From Taenia hydatigena (Eukaryota; Platyhelminthes; Cestoda; Cyclophyllidea; Taeniidae): DNA of 64,000 bases. Each line of letters opens with the position of its first letter. Positions within the stretch are counted from its first letter, which is position 1. The stretch covers positions 15,973,270 to 16,037,269 of the forward strand of contig JADWOT020000002.1 in NCBI GenBank assembly GCA_036345935.2, given 5' to 3'. A program made the translations under genes and the position numbers. Of this stretch, positions 1-11,699 are shown piece after piece. A model generated the notes under the pieces. The model did no database searches. It worked only from the letters and a program-made list of their open reading frames with translations, and was not told the origin of the DNA.

Positions 1-282
1 CATGTATTTGAATGAGCTCAACCGCATGTGTTGACGATCCCAACACCTCGCCAATATCACTCACCATTGAGGACACTGCGATAACAGCCAAAACAAGCCC
101 ACGCGATTACCTTAAATTCGACTCCTTTCATCTTTAATGATAAAATATGGCAAATTCAACTCACAATGCTCAAGTCCGCCAAACCCAAGTCCCAACTCAC
201 AAGCCCACGAAAACTGCAACTCTGCAAAAGCGCAACACATTTAGTCGCCGAACATCACTGTTCAAGACAGTCTCCACCACGT

Positions 283-3200
283 CTACTCCAATTTCGATTC
301 CACAGTGCTACCGCTTCCATCAAGCTCGCCTTCCACTCCACTTCGGCCTGCTTCTTCTTTACTCTTCAAACCTTCCTTTACTTCCTCTGCTTCGCTTTCA
401 AGCACAGAGTAGACATGAGCCACAGGAGAGATAATCAATCCAGCACCAAAGAGATCCCTGGCCAACTGCATCTAAGATTGAGGAAGATAAGCACTAACCA
501 AATCCAATCACTCACCTTATCATTTGCATTGTCTCCAGGTAGGTCGCAGATCCTTATTTCATTGGGGTAAATAGCAACCAGCCACTCAACCATTGCAAGA
601 AACTAAACAAGAGGAGAGAGCAGAAGTAACGTCTTGAATCCCAAACGCCTACCTTTCGCGGCATTTCCAAACGAGCCGTAGCATTAGCAACCCTCGGATA
701 CCGAGAATTGCAGAGACTGTGGTAGATATAAAAGAAATTACTATCACGGTCTATTCTATCTAGACTTAGTATGGACCGACGAGTGAGACGAATGATGGTC
801 TCGAGTTCCAGCTCCCGCTTAAAATTAGCACAGCCTTTACCACGCGGATGGAGAAGACGTCCTATCTGCGCTTCTGCATTCTCATCAACCCCGCAGTTCA
901 AGTTGGAATCATCCCAAATTGGCCCGAAGGAAGCCGCGTGTCCCGACTTCTCACCTTAAAGGTAATAGCGACCATGTAAATCCACTGCATACATACACCA
1001 ATTTATCCCAATCCCCATCCCCTCCAACCACACCTCTATCGTCCACCTTCCACTCCGACGTAACAAGATTAATGATAGACAACAGGGCTTTGCTCTACCT
1101 TTACTCCATAAATCAATAGTTCCACTGTCCAACAAGTTACTATCGTGGGAGGAGAAGATGACATTCAAGGAACAAATGCCATCACAAACTACCGTGGATA
1201 AGAAGACCTAGGTGGAGGAGAGTCCCCATGCATCCTATTTTAGTCTACACAACCCATGTTCTACACACTAATGAAGCTACTCCCAATCGCACACAGGGTA
1301 GCTCCCCTCCTCACTAGGACGACAAACCTTCCGTCACGTTGTCTCCGTCGAAGTTGTCGTCTGTAACGCTCCGCCTAGCAAACACCCATGACACTCTCAT
1401 CAAACCTCACCCACAATAATGCCAACAACGGAACAGAACCTCCAACGCGCACACAAATCGTCAAATGCAACGGTTTCAAACTGAAAAGACCAAGTGATGA
1501 AACAAGACCACTCGTTTGCCACAATGGTGAGTGCACCGCAACAGAACAGCGTCCACTGTGAATCAAAGAGAAACATTTCTATTGCCACTCCGCTACCAAC
1601 AACAGGACCGCCTTTCCTCATGCCTCGAGCATCCTCGCCCTCAATAAGCTAGGCGATTATTCCACGCGGAAAGCTCAAATTGTCGAGACTCAGAGACGAG
1701 CTACGATTATCGTGCCTTCAATGCTCAAACACTTCGACCATTCGAAGATGCTGAATGCACTCACGAGAGTAAGAAGAACGAACACCAACAATATGAACAA
1801 CCTGTCCGTCTTGCATAACCTCAACAACTCAATCGACCCCACCCGCATCAGTCATTCATTCTCACACACACCTACGTTCTGAATTCAACGCGGGCAATAA
1901 AGTGTAGACATTAGTCGAATAAAACCATGGCCTAGTCAACGCACAAACTAAGCACAACTCACTGCAATCCAATTTCACAGCCGTCAACTGTTTCATAAAT
2001 TGCCTTCTCAATTCGTCAGCCTCAAGGCCAAACGCGTACTTCTTGCTCCACGTACACACGCCATCTACACCCTTCAACCACTTGCGCAAAACAAATTCCA
2101 CCTCCTCCTCCGCGTTCCAATCCTACACAAGCGTCATCGTCAACAACAGCCATAACTACCCAACTTACTATGTAGAGAATATCAGCTGCATTCTTCGGAC
2201 TATTGTGCGTTGATAGCAGCAGTTCACGAAATAGACTACTTGCCTTAATCTTCGGCTCTTTCAATCTCACACTCTAAAAGGATAAGGTATGAGTAAAACG
2301 GGGCGTACTTCAAGAAGGCGTTTCCCACATTCCTCAACCAATGCGGGAGCACGATTGATAATGCACATAACAATAGCATGGGATGTCCCGCAACCAAAGA
2401 GCTTTGCCCGGTGCTTGAACTCATGGGGAATGTACACTACATCACCAGATGCAAAAACTCCCTTCAGCTCACTCTCCGCTTCCTCATTTCTCAGCGAATA
2501 GACGCTGATTTCGAGGCAGCCCTTCATTACCATAATAAACATATCACCAAGCAGGGTAACGCGGAATTTGGCAAGATTGACGAGAGGCCCGATGAATTCC
2601 TTATTTACGAAAGTAACAACTGAGTATAGAGGGCCGTTGATGACCTCCTCAAGGAAGCCCAGGTGCACCGCAAGATTGTTATCGAAACGCTCTGGGAGAA
2701 GGATCCGAAAACTTGAACCCGTCTACAAAGGGATGAGGTGAGGCAGAAAGACTTGATAACCAGAAAATTCCACTAAACGACATGAAAGGGACTAAACGTC
2801 AATAAGTGCCCTCCTACATGGGGTTGGTTAACCTCTCCTCCCCTGTCTGCTGTGGATTCATGGAAGACATTCGGGTTGGTCAAAGCAAACAGCAGCACTA
2901 ATTGAGAAACGTCGCTGATTGAGATTAGGGGTCAACTTTTGCCTAAGGTCAGTCAAAATAACAAACAATTATAATGAGCTAAATGAGTATCCTCATGGTG
3001 AAATGAGAAAAGATACTAAATGTAGTACGCGGAAATAGAGCATTCCCCATCAATCATAACACAGCAGCACGAAATCCCACAATTTTATCAGATGAGGTCG
3101 CAGCTGCACCCCTACGGGGTTCCTCGACCTCAGGCACGAATTAGCCCGCATTTGTGAAACACGCCAGGACAAATCACACATTTCAGGACTACAATGTGCG

Positions 3201-4524
3201 ACAATCATTTCCATTTCTATCCATATCATAAAAGAATTTTCTTCTGCCAATACTACTGACCGAGCATTGAACCACTAAACGTTTCGATATCATTTATCAA
3301 ACCGGCTGCAAGCTACATTCCAAGATGGTGCACTCCCACACCAATACAAGCCCGATAAATAGAACTCAAGGATTTCAAACAATCGCCAGTACCGTGATTA
3401 GCCGCCAACTTTCGAGAACGCGAATGGCAAAACATCAAGGTAACTTATCTCTTTTGAGGGGCAAAATGCACCCAAAGACGCACAAAACCTAATACCCGAT
3501 GGATTTTAGCAAAAGAAAACACACTCGAGCGGATCCCAGTCAACCATCAACCCTCGTGCACTGAGGACATCCCATAACGCCACCACCTATAGTCCAACCA
3601 AATCACTTCCACCGAACATAGCGGTCATGAACGCAAAAGGAGTGTCAAAAACAGCTCACCCTAAATTCATTCCAAACAACCGACCGGTAGGCCCGACACG
3701 GATTGTATACCTTGCTCTTGGCACCCGGGGCCGGAATAATTTCCACGTCGTATCGAAACCGCAGCTCTTCTCTAGCAATCAACCTGTCCATCACTTGAAC
3801 AGGGAAAATGCAATTAAAGCCCTGACCGGCATCTCCACACGAAGAGCTCATTGGCTTCAGGCCATAGTAATTGCTACAACCAACGATCAGAACTGATAGA
3901 TGCTTACTCTAGGAAGTCCACAAATGAAACTCCACCAAGAATAATCGTCATCACAGTCTCTCCCGCGGCAAGAGCATTAACAGCTCTGCCACCCACAAAA
4001 CGCGCCAAATGAAGGGAAGACGCTTCTTCCGATTCCACTAGCCCAGCATTCAGTTCGCGGTCGCCCAACTCCGATGCCGAGTTCGACTCCACCGCCACAC
4101 AATCGTCTGCGGCTAAAAAAGAAGATGCAGAGAGCTTAATTATTTCCAGAGAGGCGAATTAGGGCATTTTAGACCCTGATCGATGTACCTGGTTTTTCAC
4201 AAATTCGCTTCCTCTTCTTCTGTTCCTCCGTAACAGCTGCCGGTTGTGGCTTGATGTCGACATTCCCAGCAAGCATCTCGACCATTTTAAGGACTTCCTG
4301 GTAAATTGCCTTTTGTTCTGCGGCCTGAAATAATCACACCATGTAAATAACAAAGGCATCGCAAAACTCAGTTATCTTGCCTAGCCTTAGGCAAGCTGAA
4401 AAAATGGCAAGATAAACGCACCCCTCTCTTCTTCTTCCTTAGTCTATGAAACTCAGATGCCAAGAGCTCCGAAATCCTCGAGACGACCTCGCACTCGCGC
4501 TTAAATAGCGTGCAGACGAAACGA
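283..4524 (-). CDS. Multi-exon gene, 3' part; unidentified protein with a possible cyclic-nucleotide-binding-like or cupin-like fold
   Basis: I do not recognise the family. Exons in transcript order are 4422-4524, 4189-4324, 3908-4112, 3660-3873, 2309-2722, 2169-2273, 1963-2122, 1411-1648, 1099-1188, 777-954, 653-716, 516-602 and 283-471 (stop TAG at 283-285). Every intron begins GT and ends AG. Codon phases agree across all junctions except 1963/1648, where a further exon near 1,740-1,830 may be missing. These exons give about 727 residues. Introns 3874-3907 (34 nt) and 2274-2308 (35 nt) are extremely short. The exon at 2309-2722 reads LLGDMF, then a Gly-rich turn, then LEISVY, and later ASGDVVYIP, a beta-roll pattern seen in cyclic-nucleotide-binding and cupin domains. 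The first exons carry a basic cluster (RLRKKKRG, then EEQKKRKR) that could be a nuclear signal or linker. The C-terminus is acidic (ESEAEEVKEG). The gene is real on splice and phase grounds; its function is open. Confidence 0.75.
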
Positions 4525-4836
4525 CTGATTTGAAGTCAAATGCCCTTTAAAACAAGGTCAACTCAACAAAACCACATCTATATCGTTAAAAGCTAATTGC
4601 GAATTAACGATGCACAAATTCAACAAATAATTCGCCTGAATCGAGTACTCTTACTTTTTGAAGTTATTACCGAATAAAAGGTTACGTTGTGTATAATCCT
4701 CACAGGTTCAACCTGATCTGTTGCAGTCTGTGCGATTTCCTTCCATATTTTCGACTGTTATGCATACAGAAGTGCGAGGCTCGCAGCATTGGCTCAGATA
4801 ACAGATTACATTTTTCAATATTTTGTTCGAATCTGT

Positions 4837-5324
4837 TGTAGTGCTTTGCTTGTTGGAACTACCGGTCCCGGTGAAGGTCACAGAGGTGGCCGTACTGCCC
4901 TAGCTGCGTGGGTTGGCCTGCAGGCCGTGCCAGCAGCCTATTTCCCTCTGTCCGGTGAATATATATATATATATATATATATTCTACTCTAGCATTCTGC
5001 CTTCTTTTGCCTTCGAGAGAGCCTCGTGACGCTACACTTTGCTACATTAACAGCATCTTCGCAGACTCCCGTAACATTGTCATCCACCTTTTCGCCCTTA
5101 TGACCAACCCTGACACAAGAAAAATAAAATGTCTTACTGTAGCGTCCCGAGGCTCTCTCGAAGACAAAAGAAGGCAGAATGCCATTGTATATATACATAT
5201 ATTCACCGGACAGAGGGAAATAGGCTGCTGGCATGGCCCACAGGCCAGCCCACGCAGCTAGGGCAATACCGCCACCTCTATGACCTTGGCCAAAACCGGT
5301 AGTTCCAACAAACAAAGTACTACA
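4837..5324. mobile_element. 488-bp fold-back (MITE-like) element
   Basis: The ends are near-perfect inverted copies: TGTAGTGCTTTG at 4837 mirrors the sequence ending at 5324. The arms are about 205 and 180 bp and roughly 90% alike. They include an AT-dinucleotide run (4957-4981, shorter in the right arm) and CTCTGTCCGGTGAATATA. The central spacer is about 90 bp. There is no coding capacity and I see no clear target-site duplication. It lies within the span of the minus-strand gene, probably in an intron. Confidence 0.75.
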
Positions 5325-5379
5325 CTTACGATCCGCTTAATGTCAGGTGAAAAGGAATCAGCACAATCCTAATAGATAC

Positions 5380-5542
5380 CGAAGTTTTCGAATCCACAGC
5401 TCGAGTTATAATCCCACTTCTCGCCAAATAGATACAATTCAAGAAAGGTATCATCTCCTAGCATCCTCTCCCTTCCTTCGAGCACTGATTCCGATGCCAT
5501 CCTTACGGATTGCATGTAATTACCCCCGTCAGAAATTCCATT
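5380..5542 (-). CDS. Candidate exon of the same minus-strand gene
   Basis: This open stretch follows a TTTGTCAG acceptor and ends at a GTATCT donor (reading NGISDGGNYMQ to GFENFG). It has no stop in 54 codons and lies just upstream of the 283-4524 exons. Its exit phase (1) does not match the entry phase (2 nt needed) of the exon at 4422-4524, so a small exon is missing between them or this belongs to another transcript. The fold-back element at 4837-5324 would lie in that intron. Confidence 0.4.
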
Positions 5543-5809
5543 CTGACAAAGACTGCCCATTATTTATCCAAATGAGTTCCCCATCGGACATAGCATTATG
5601 GTATTCCAAATGGAATAACCACCGCAGTTATATCAGCTTCTTTTGCCCGCAGACGACTTTGGTAATTTACCATTCATTAAATCCGTGCAAGCAAAAGACA
5701 ATTTTAACCTGTGTGCTTTCCTCAGGTGAGTCAAATGATGGCAAGAATGGTTGATCCGGAAGAAAGGGGCGTTAGTAGGTTGCAAAAAAGGCAACCAAGA
5801 GACTCTCAC

Positions 5810-6105
5810 GGCGCATGTTGCATGCCTGCGGATCCAATGCACACTTTACGCCACGAATAATGTGGTACACGAAGAAGTAACGCCTTCCAAAGCCACATAT
5901 CATGATGGCAACACAGTTAAACATTGTAGCTAACACAAAGATGAATCGGGGCTCATTGAGGCGCGACAGGTCGGCCAGCCAATGGTCTGTGTGAGAGCTT
6001 AAACCTACCTCTATGAGGGCCTAAAAACGAGCACGCCAAATCCAAAAAGCATTGCTTATCAGCAATGAGTTCGTTGAGCACTCTTGTCATTGTCTTCAGC
6101 TGTCC
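5810..6105 (-). CDS. Membrane-segment exons (5810-6020 and 6082-6105) of the minus-strand gene
   Basis: The exon at 5810-6020 has a strong acceptor (CTCGTTTTTAG), a GTGAGA donor and 70 open codons. Its middle part, FIFVLATMFNCVAIMICGFG, is a clear transmembrane helix followed by an aromatic and basic stretch (RRYFFVYHIIRG). Upstream, a 61-nt intron (6021-6081) joins it in phase to a tiny exon reading GQLKTMTR at 6082-6105, whose 5' edge is uncertain. The next intron contains TACTAAC at 5771-5777 on the minus strand, a perfect match to the classical branch-point sequence. A possible following exon is 5671-5715. Position and strand suggest these exons encode the membrane part of the 283-4524 gene, but the link to exon 5380-5542 is not resolved. 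The family is unknown. Confidence 0.55.
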
Positions 6106-6261
6106 CTTGGTTGGTAGCCGTGGTTAATCAAAACAGATCACATTTCCGCGGTGTCAGTCATCCATGTGCCACTTCGGTGCAAGTATTGGCTAGGGCTGTC
6201 GAGGCGGCATCTGCAACTACAACTTTTGTGATTCATTTTGCCATGCTTTTCACAACTCTAC

Positions 6262-6470
6262 CTCTCCGCAGAATGAAATGCAGAAGGTGTGGAGCAGTGA
6301 GACTCGTGATAGGCAGGGTTGTTGCAGTGGAGACTGCGGCTACTACAGTGGATGCGAAAATGGAAAGCACGAGGACTTTTGTGACTTGACGCAGTGTCAA
6401 GCTAATGACCGCTTCAATGGTGGTAACCGCCAAGTTGTCTGCCACAATAGCGTTTGCCATTGTGCAAGCT
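6262..6470 (-). CDS. Candidate Ala/Val/Thr-rich exon, strand ambiguous
   Basis: On the minus strand this stretch has a GGATTAGCAG acceptor and a GAG/GTAGAG donor, is open for 69 codons, and is rich in Ala, Val, Thr and Leu (VLVLSIFASTVVAAVST). It could be a membrane or signal-anchor segment of the neighbouring minus-strand gene. The same bases read on the plus strand give a cysteine-rich frame (6194-6538, 14 Cys in 114 codons). I favour the minus strand because the splice sites are better and the neighbouring exons lie on that strand, but the phases to the next exon are not fixed. Confidence 0.35.
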
Positions 6471-6834
6471 CTGCTAATCCACAAGGATCACACTTCTCGG
6501 GCTGGGCAGGAAAATGCGATCTCTGGACATGGTTATGACCACGTCCCTTCTACGATTTCTACTATCTTTAGTCCTCCACCCTGTATCTGCGACATTCTGA
6601 TTACTCTACAGCATCTCAAATTTATTGCCCACATTAAAATTGCCCAACCGCCTCCCAGTTCTATTCCACAACAAAGAATTTATGGTTGTGTTCTAGCATC
6701 CTCATTCTTGAGACTTGTTTCCTTTTTACTAACTACATTTCCGTTGCCGTCGCGACTCATCGGCGTGGTATTGTGATGTTCTCAAGGTCTTTGCTGTCCT
6801 CGCCTTTCGAGGCAAAAGCTCTCTACACTGAAGC

Positions 6835-8235
6835 ACTGCGAAGCAACATCAACGCATTCTTGAGATGCTTGAACTAGATGGTTTTCCTCAAGCCCCATGG
6901 TCCACATTTACATGTCCCCAGATCACACGGCAATGCAACTTCATGTGTTTACTTTAGGAGTAATTTGCCCAAAACTCAACCACACACAAATAATGAGGCT
7001 AAATTTTTAAACAAAACTAGCCGTTAGCCTTGCTACCACAAAGCTTGGACTACAAAATCCAATTATTGCTCACATAGCTGGTGCCTTCACTTCACTTTCA
7101 TCCTGGCAAGTCTGACCTTATAAAACTGCGTTTCAGACTATTTTTGGTTTGATATTTCTACCATATGCTTGTATCACAATGTGCAACTGTCAGCACCACT
7201 TTGTTTAAAGACCAATTTCGACAAGTGCAGGGAAGTATCAATGCCATGCCAACGAGGCAGGTGAAAGGCCAGCAGGCCAACATAGATTTGGGCAAAGGCA
7301 AAAGATGCAAAGGACTGCAGACACACCAACAGATGTTATTGAAAGGCGTTCAACAAACAGATCGCCCACCGAAATCTCTATTCAACCTGGTTAGTTCTAT
7401 CAGCATATCATTCAGCTCCATTAGTGGTACTAGTTACCACGTTTGCTTAAGGGAACCGTGTGCTGAACTGACAACACAACCACATTTCGAGCCGCCCTGC
7501 AGAGGGGATGGTGTTACGACATCAATCAAGCAGCATGCAGCCTTCCCTCACTCCCACCTACTTGGCATACATGCTCCTGCACAAAGTGGTTGGGGTCGTC
7601 TCGTCCTCTTCTTTCCACAAAAACCCCTTCCGCCTCTCACCCACCTACCCAACCACCCACTAGTTACACATTCCGCACCTTCTAAGGCCATTCGCAAGGC
7701 TAAATGACAGCATGCCACTCCTCCTAAAGACTCATGACACCTCCAACAGTAGGCAATCTATTTCAAAATGCACCCATCACCTGTGCAGCCAAAAATTAAC
7801 TGCAACCCAACAAAGCAAGAAGAGTTCTACACCTCCTGAAGCAAAGTATGCCGCACCTGTCACATAGTCATGCAAATGGACCCCAGCTAGCGAACCTTCA
7901 ATCCACAATAGGACATCGCTATCACCAATTCATACATACGCACTGCAGTCTTCTCAGCATTTCCCTCCCCCCTGAAGGCGAAAGGGGACATCATACTCGG
8001 GTTGAATATATACGCGTGCATTCAACATACCACTCTCAAAAGGTACAACAATGACGCAGTTAAGTGACCTCATCACCAAAATCCGTCATTCAACAATCCA
8101 CCAACGCATAAAACGGTCCACTTCGCCTTTACCAGCGCCATCCTTCGTGCTCTCCTCGGTAAGACTGCTGCGTCGTCAGTCTCCTCATCTCCCATGCTGC
8201 AAGCCAATCCCGTATGGGATAGGGAGGAATTTCGC
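6835..8235 (+). repeat. Dispersed repeat, copy 1 of a 1.4-kb direct pair
   Basis: This stretch matches 20,475-21,855 in the same orientation from CAACATCAACGCATTCTT to CTCATCTCCCATGCT, with roughly 85% identity by eye and several indels. Open frames in it (for example 7165-7707) do not keep their length in the second copy, so I do not call a gene. Its right part is also the reverse complement of the GC-rich modules at 11.7 and 13.4 kb (shared AAGCAAAGTATGCCGCA and CAAGGCTAAGT). Confidence 0.75.
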
Positions 8236-8965
8236 CAACCATCACGCATTTTCATCATCAGTAGAGGAAACATTGATCTAAAAGCGATTAGTTAAACTCC
8301 TGTCAACGATGCGGCATCACACCAACTATAGTCACAGTAATTAAGCTCTGATATGGCTATCAGTCAAATCCACTGTCACATTGCAAGCATGCAAAGGCAA
8401 GTGAAACTACATGTCTCAGACAGCGGAAGTACACTCGCTACCATCAAGTGACAGATCGCCGTTTCTCGTATTAATTAATCACACTCGGGCAATAGGTTGT
8501 CGTCCCACTCACTGCAACGCCCACATGTGGGCGTCATTAAAAACACACCCTGGATACGCGTCGACAGCTCGTGTCGAATATGACAATGGGTCGTACAGAT
8601 AACAATGCGTAAACATCAAAGCATCATAACTACACTCCCAATCGCTCCACACCTACTTCATATCGACACCACCTCATGTCATAGCGGCAAAAGCGACAAC
8701 ATCCAAGCATCTTAGCTTTAACAAACGAGCAAAACCAATCATTGCAAGAAGATGATAGCATCTGATCGACTTATCTAACATGCTTGCCAAATTACGGGTT
8801 CGCCCTTGTTTCGCTCTCGCGTGCCACTCAGACCACACTCATCGTTCATGAGGCCTCCTCCACACTAATGAGGGTAACTTACGGTAACTTTAATCGGTCA
8901 AATAACTGCGATCCCACAGCCGTCGACGACGGCATCCATATTCCCCCTTACCATTGCCACCGACG

Positions 8966-9110
8966 NTCTTCTTCTTCTTCTTCTTCTTCTTCTTCTTCTT
9001 CTTTCTTCTTCTTCTTCTTCTTTCTTCTTCTTCTTCTTCTTCTTCTTCTTTCTTCTTCTTCTTCTTCTTTTCTTCTTCTTTTCTTCTTCCTTTCTTCCCT
9101 ACCGGCTCGC
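8966..9110. repeat. (TTC)n microsatellite
   Basis: About 140 bp of TTC/CTT repeats, with one ambiguous base at 8966 where assembly probably slipped. The translated Ser, Phe or Arg/Lys runs are artefacts of the repeat. Confidence 0.95.
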
Positions 9111-9305
9111 TGCCAGTGTCGGATACATGCCGCCACCGCCACCACCACTTTAGGTGGCGGCCGCCGCCGTAGCCATCGCTGCCGCAATAACCCACACCAA
9201 TCGCCGGTCCCACCATCACTACCGCCAAATGTGACTACCTGTGAGTCATCAACTTGACAAAATATCATCTACCGAGCATCATTTCAGTAGTATTTATATC
9301 CTGCC

Positions 9306-9600
9306 TCAAGATTCAAACGTCCAAATTGGCAGGGTGATGCGTGGAATGACGTAATTTGCAGTGTGTTTGCCCTCCTCCACCTCCCATCCTCTTCTTTTTC
9401 TCCTTTCTTCCCTTAACGGACAGTCGAACATCCTACACAAGGCAAGGCTAGACCCAACACCCTCCCTTCCGATCAACTTTACACCATTTGCCTGCGCACA
9501 TTCCACCAAACACCCATAGTCATGAGGCCACATCACAAAGTAGTCCAGCAAGCAACACCACAGTCGCAGTGAACCCCTGCTTCATCTACTTAACACCAAT
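9306..9600 (-). CDS. Possible exon, open frame of about 95 codons
   Basis: A long minus-strand frame reads LVECAQANGVKLIGREG and then a charged Arg/Glu stretch (REERRKRRGWEVEEG), ending at the stop next to 9306. It follows an AAGCAG acceptor-like site. It lies between the 9778-10102 exons and the membrane exons at 5.8-6.5 kb, on the same strand. Phase with the exon at 9778-9926 does not match directly, and part of it is simple-sequence rich, so this is only a candidate. Confidence 0.25.
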
Positions 9601-9686
9601 CTTCATCACCACACCCAACAGTAGTGCCCCTTTCGTCTAAACAACCACGCTAACTGCATCTAGTTCTGTAACCCATCAATCTCTCC

Positions 9687-9712
9687 CCCACCTCCACCTC
9701 CACCTCCACCTC
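9687..9712. repeat. (CCACCT)n hexanucleotide repeat
   Basis: A short run of CCACCT units. Confidence 0.85.
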
Positions 9713-9777
9713 AAATACCACAAAACACAACTGTACTTCACCACCTTCATTGCTTTAAGTACGTAGGATATTCTTAC

Positions 9778-10102
9778 CAGCCATGACTTGGTGGTATGAA
9801 ACACATGCCACACGTGTATGTCCAACGTAACAAGAAGAGTGGTCCCGGTGGAACGCGTTGCAAACGCATCCTCAGCAGGTTCAGTCAACTTGTTAAAATG
9901 CAAACGCATTGGTAAACACCATATTCCTAGCGGAGAAAAAATAAATTAATCCATTCTGTGCATGCAAGTACTACTATAACAACATGAATGAACACACAAA
10001 ATAATCGGAATCTATGTTCCTACCTTGCCTTCGACTTTGGCAGCTCTTCCGATTCCAGTGTAATGGCGCCGAATCGGTGGTCCTTCTCAGGCATTCATCC
10101 AT
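9778..10102 (-). CDS. Two 5' exons (10024-10102 and 9778-9926) of a minus-strand gene, possibly its start
   Basis: The exon at 9778-9926 has an excellent acceptor (TTTATTTTTTCTCCGCTAG), a strong GTAAGA donor, and reads through RLHFNKLTEPAEDAF and TLDIHVWHVFHTTK without a stop. The upstream exon at 10024-10102 ends at GTAGGA and joins it in phase. It contains ATG at 10100-10102 and another in-frame ATG 12 bases further upstream, so the exact start is unclear. These may be the first exons of the long gene that ends at 283, which would give a locus of about 9.8 kb, but intervening exons have not been found. No family is recognised. Confidence 0.5.
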
Positions 10103-10835
10103 ACTTCCATTCATCCACAATGCACATGCCACAAACTAACGTAATCCACTCTTAACACTGTCCTAAGTCGCGAATGGCAAGGCGTTCATTTCTTAACAAT
10201 CGTTGGTCCACATCGATTAGTAGAACTATCCATTTGAATGAGAAGAGAAGCAAAACAACGTAACACGCAGCAGAATGCACAAGCCAGTCATTCATTTATG
10301 ACCTTAGATGACCTTAGTGGCGTAGGAATTTGAAATATTAAAAAAGTCGTCAAAAAACAATCAAATTTGCCATAAGATCAGGTAGGTTAATCGAAAATGC
10401 TTTTTAATACACCCTGAACCACTAATATTGCAATGAAATGCATGCCTATAGATTATTAAATTTCTTAACTAAATTAAGCAAGCAAGTAACAAATTGTTAT
10501 TTGAACCACTTTTGCATTGCACTTGTGGACTTAAAAATATAGCATGTATTCATAAATAAGTTGTCAATATTTACTGCTGATTCTTTCGTGTGTGCACAGT
10601 TTGTAAATTGTTTTACTTGTGTTTATGCTATTTAAATCTTGTTTGCATCACAAAATTTTTAAAGTTTGTAACAATTGTTACATCACTGAAAATACATAAA
10701 AATCAAAAGTTCATTTGTTTTACCGAACGAACTTTGAAATGATTGGTCAGATTTGTACGCGGCTCGCGTAAGTGCTGCACGTTTTGGTGACCGTTGTTTC
10801 GGATTAATAGGCCCCTATTTGCTGTCGGAAGTTGG
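10103..10835. promoter_or_regulatory. AT-rich interval between two possible divergent gene starts
   Basis: The interval is much richer in A and T than its flanks and has no coding-like frame. It lies between the minus-strand start near 10,102 and a plus-strand ATG at 10,836. A shared bidirectional promoter is an inference from this position only; I see no decisive core-promoter motif. Confidence 0.3.
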
Positions 10836-10842
10836 ATGTCTC
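10836..10842 (+). CDS. Possible first exon (start codon plus splice donor) of a plus-strand gene
   Basis: ATGTCTC is followed at once by the consensus donor GTAAGT, as in genes whose first coding exon is only a few bases. The surrounding GC-rich leader and the AT-rich sequence upstream fit a gene start. No convincing second exon is found: the acceptor-like site near 11,040 leads to a stop after about 16 codons, and the one before 11,725 enters the GC-rich repeat module. Confidence 0.25.
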
Positions 10843-10924
10843 GTAAGTATTTAGTACGTTTTTGTTAGTTTTAGTGGTTTTGTTGTAATAGATGCTTTAA
10901 ATGTCGATTTTCTTCTTTCGCACA

Positions 10925-11590
10925 CATACTTGCTGGAGTAAACGCAAGAACCTCTTAATGTGACTGTTAAGACCTTTACTGAGGTGCAATTTGTGCTATA
11001 TAGCACTATAAGTGATAAATTTTGACTGTTTTGGCAGTTTGTGAGGTTGTAGGCTTTTTACTGGCGTTGAAATTTGATTATTGAGGCGCAATTTCGTTGG
11101 GAGGAGTTATAACCTTACCGAGCGCTTGGCAGTTGCTTGCTTGATGCTTTCTTGCGATTAAACACCCCTTACATGCATACTTTTGTACTTGCATTTTTTC
11201 TTTTCTTATCACTTTATATGTTAGGCTAATCATTTCAAAAGTAGGTGCAGTTGCTGTCAAGACTTTTTGTTTTCCATTTTCATTGCCTAATCGCGTTGGT
11301 TTTTTCGCTGCACAATCCTTCTTGCGCTTAAGTAAGATTGTTTCGGCTGTTTCCAAGTGGTTAGTTATTTTATTAAGAATGAGTTTTGATTAATGCGGTC
11401 GAATTGGATGAAGAGACTTGTGACTTTGGTAAAGCGAACGCAAAAGCCTCATAATGTGACTGTTGGGACGTTTTGTTTTCCAACCGCAGTGCCTACTCAC
11501 GTCCACCTTTTTGCTGTACGACACTTTGAGCGATGAAGTAAGATTGTTTTGGTAATTTGTAATTAGTTCGCTTTCTAATGGCGGTAGATT
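10925..11590 (+). repeat. Diverged tandem duplication
   Basis: Segments at 10,925-10,970 and 11,425-11,475 share AACGCAAGAACCTC/AACGCAAAAGCCTC and AATGTGACTGTT. Segments at 11,260-11,365 and 11,470-11,570 share TTTTGTTTTCC and TAAGTAAGATTGTTT-like blocks. It looks like partial tandem copying of T-rich, possibly intronic, sequence. No gene is seen here. Confidence 0.55.
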
Positions 11591-11699
11591 TTATTGAGAG
11601 GAGTTTTAACCTCGTTCATTATTTTCTTGCTAGTATTCATCATATGTATAAATCTTGTTATCCGTGTTCTTTTTCCGCTTTCACGTCGGTCTTCACATT

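Noticed and set aside
2267..2722. Terminal exon of a CENP-C/Mif2 homologue (cupin domain ending at the TGA at 2267)
   Set aside because: The beta-roll pattern is suggestive, but a 35-nt intron (2274-2308) with good sites and matching phase continues the protein into further exons, whereas the CENP-C cupin is normally C-terminal. No CENP-C signature motif was found in phase.
7165..7707. 180-codon open frame
   Set aside because: It lies in a repeat and the matching place at 20.8-21.35 kb is interrupted; there are no recognisable motifs.
8784..9268. Long frames with Ser, Phe, Lys or Glu runs
   Set aside because: They are translations of the (TTC)n microsatellite.
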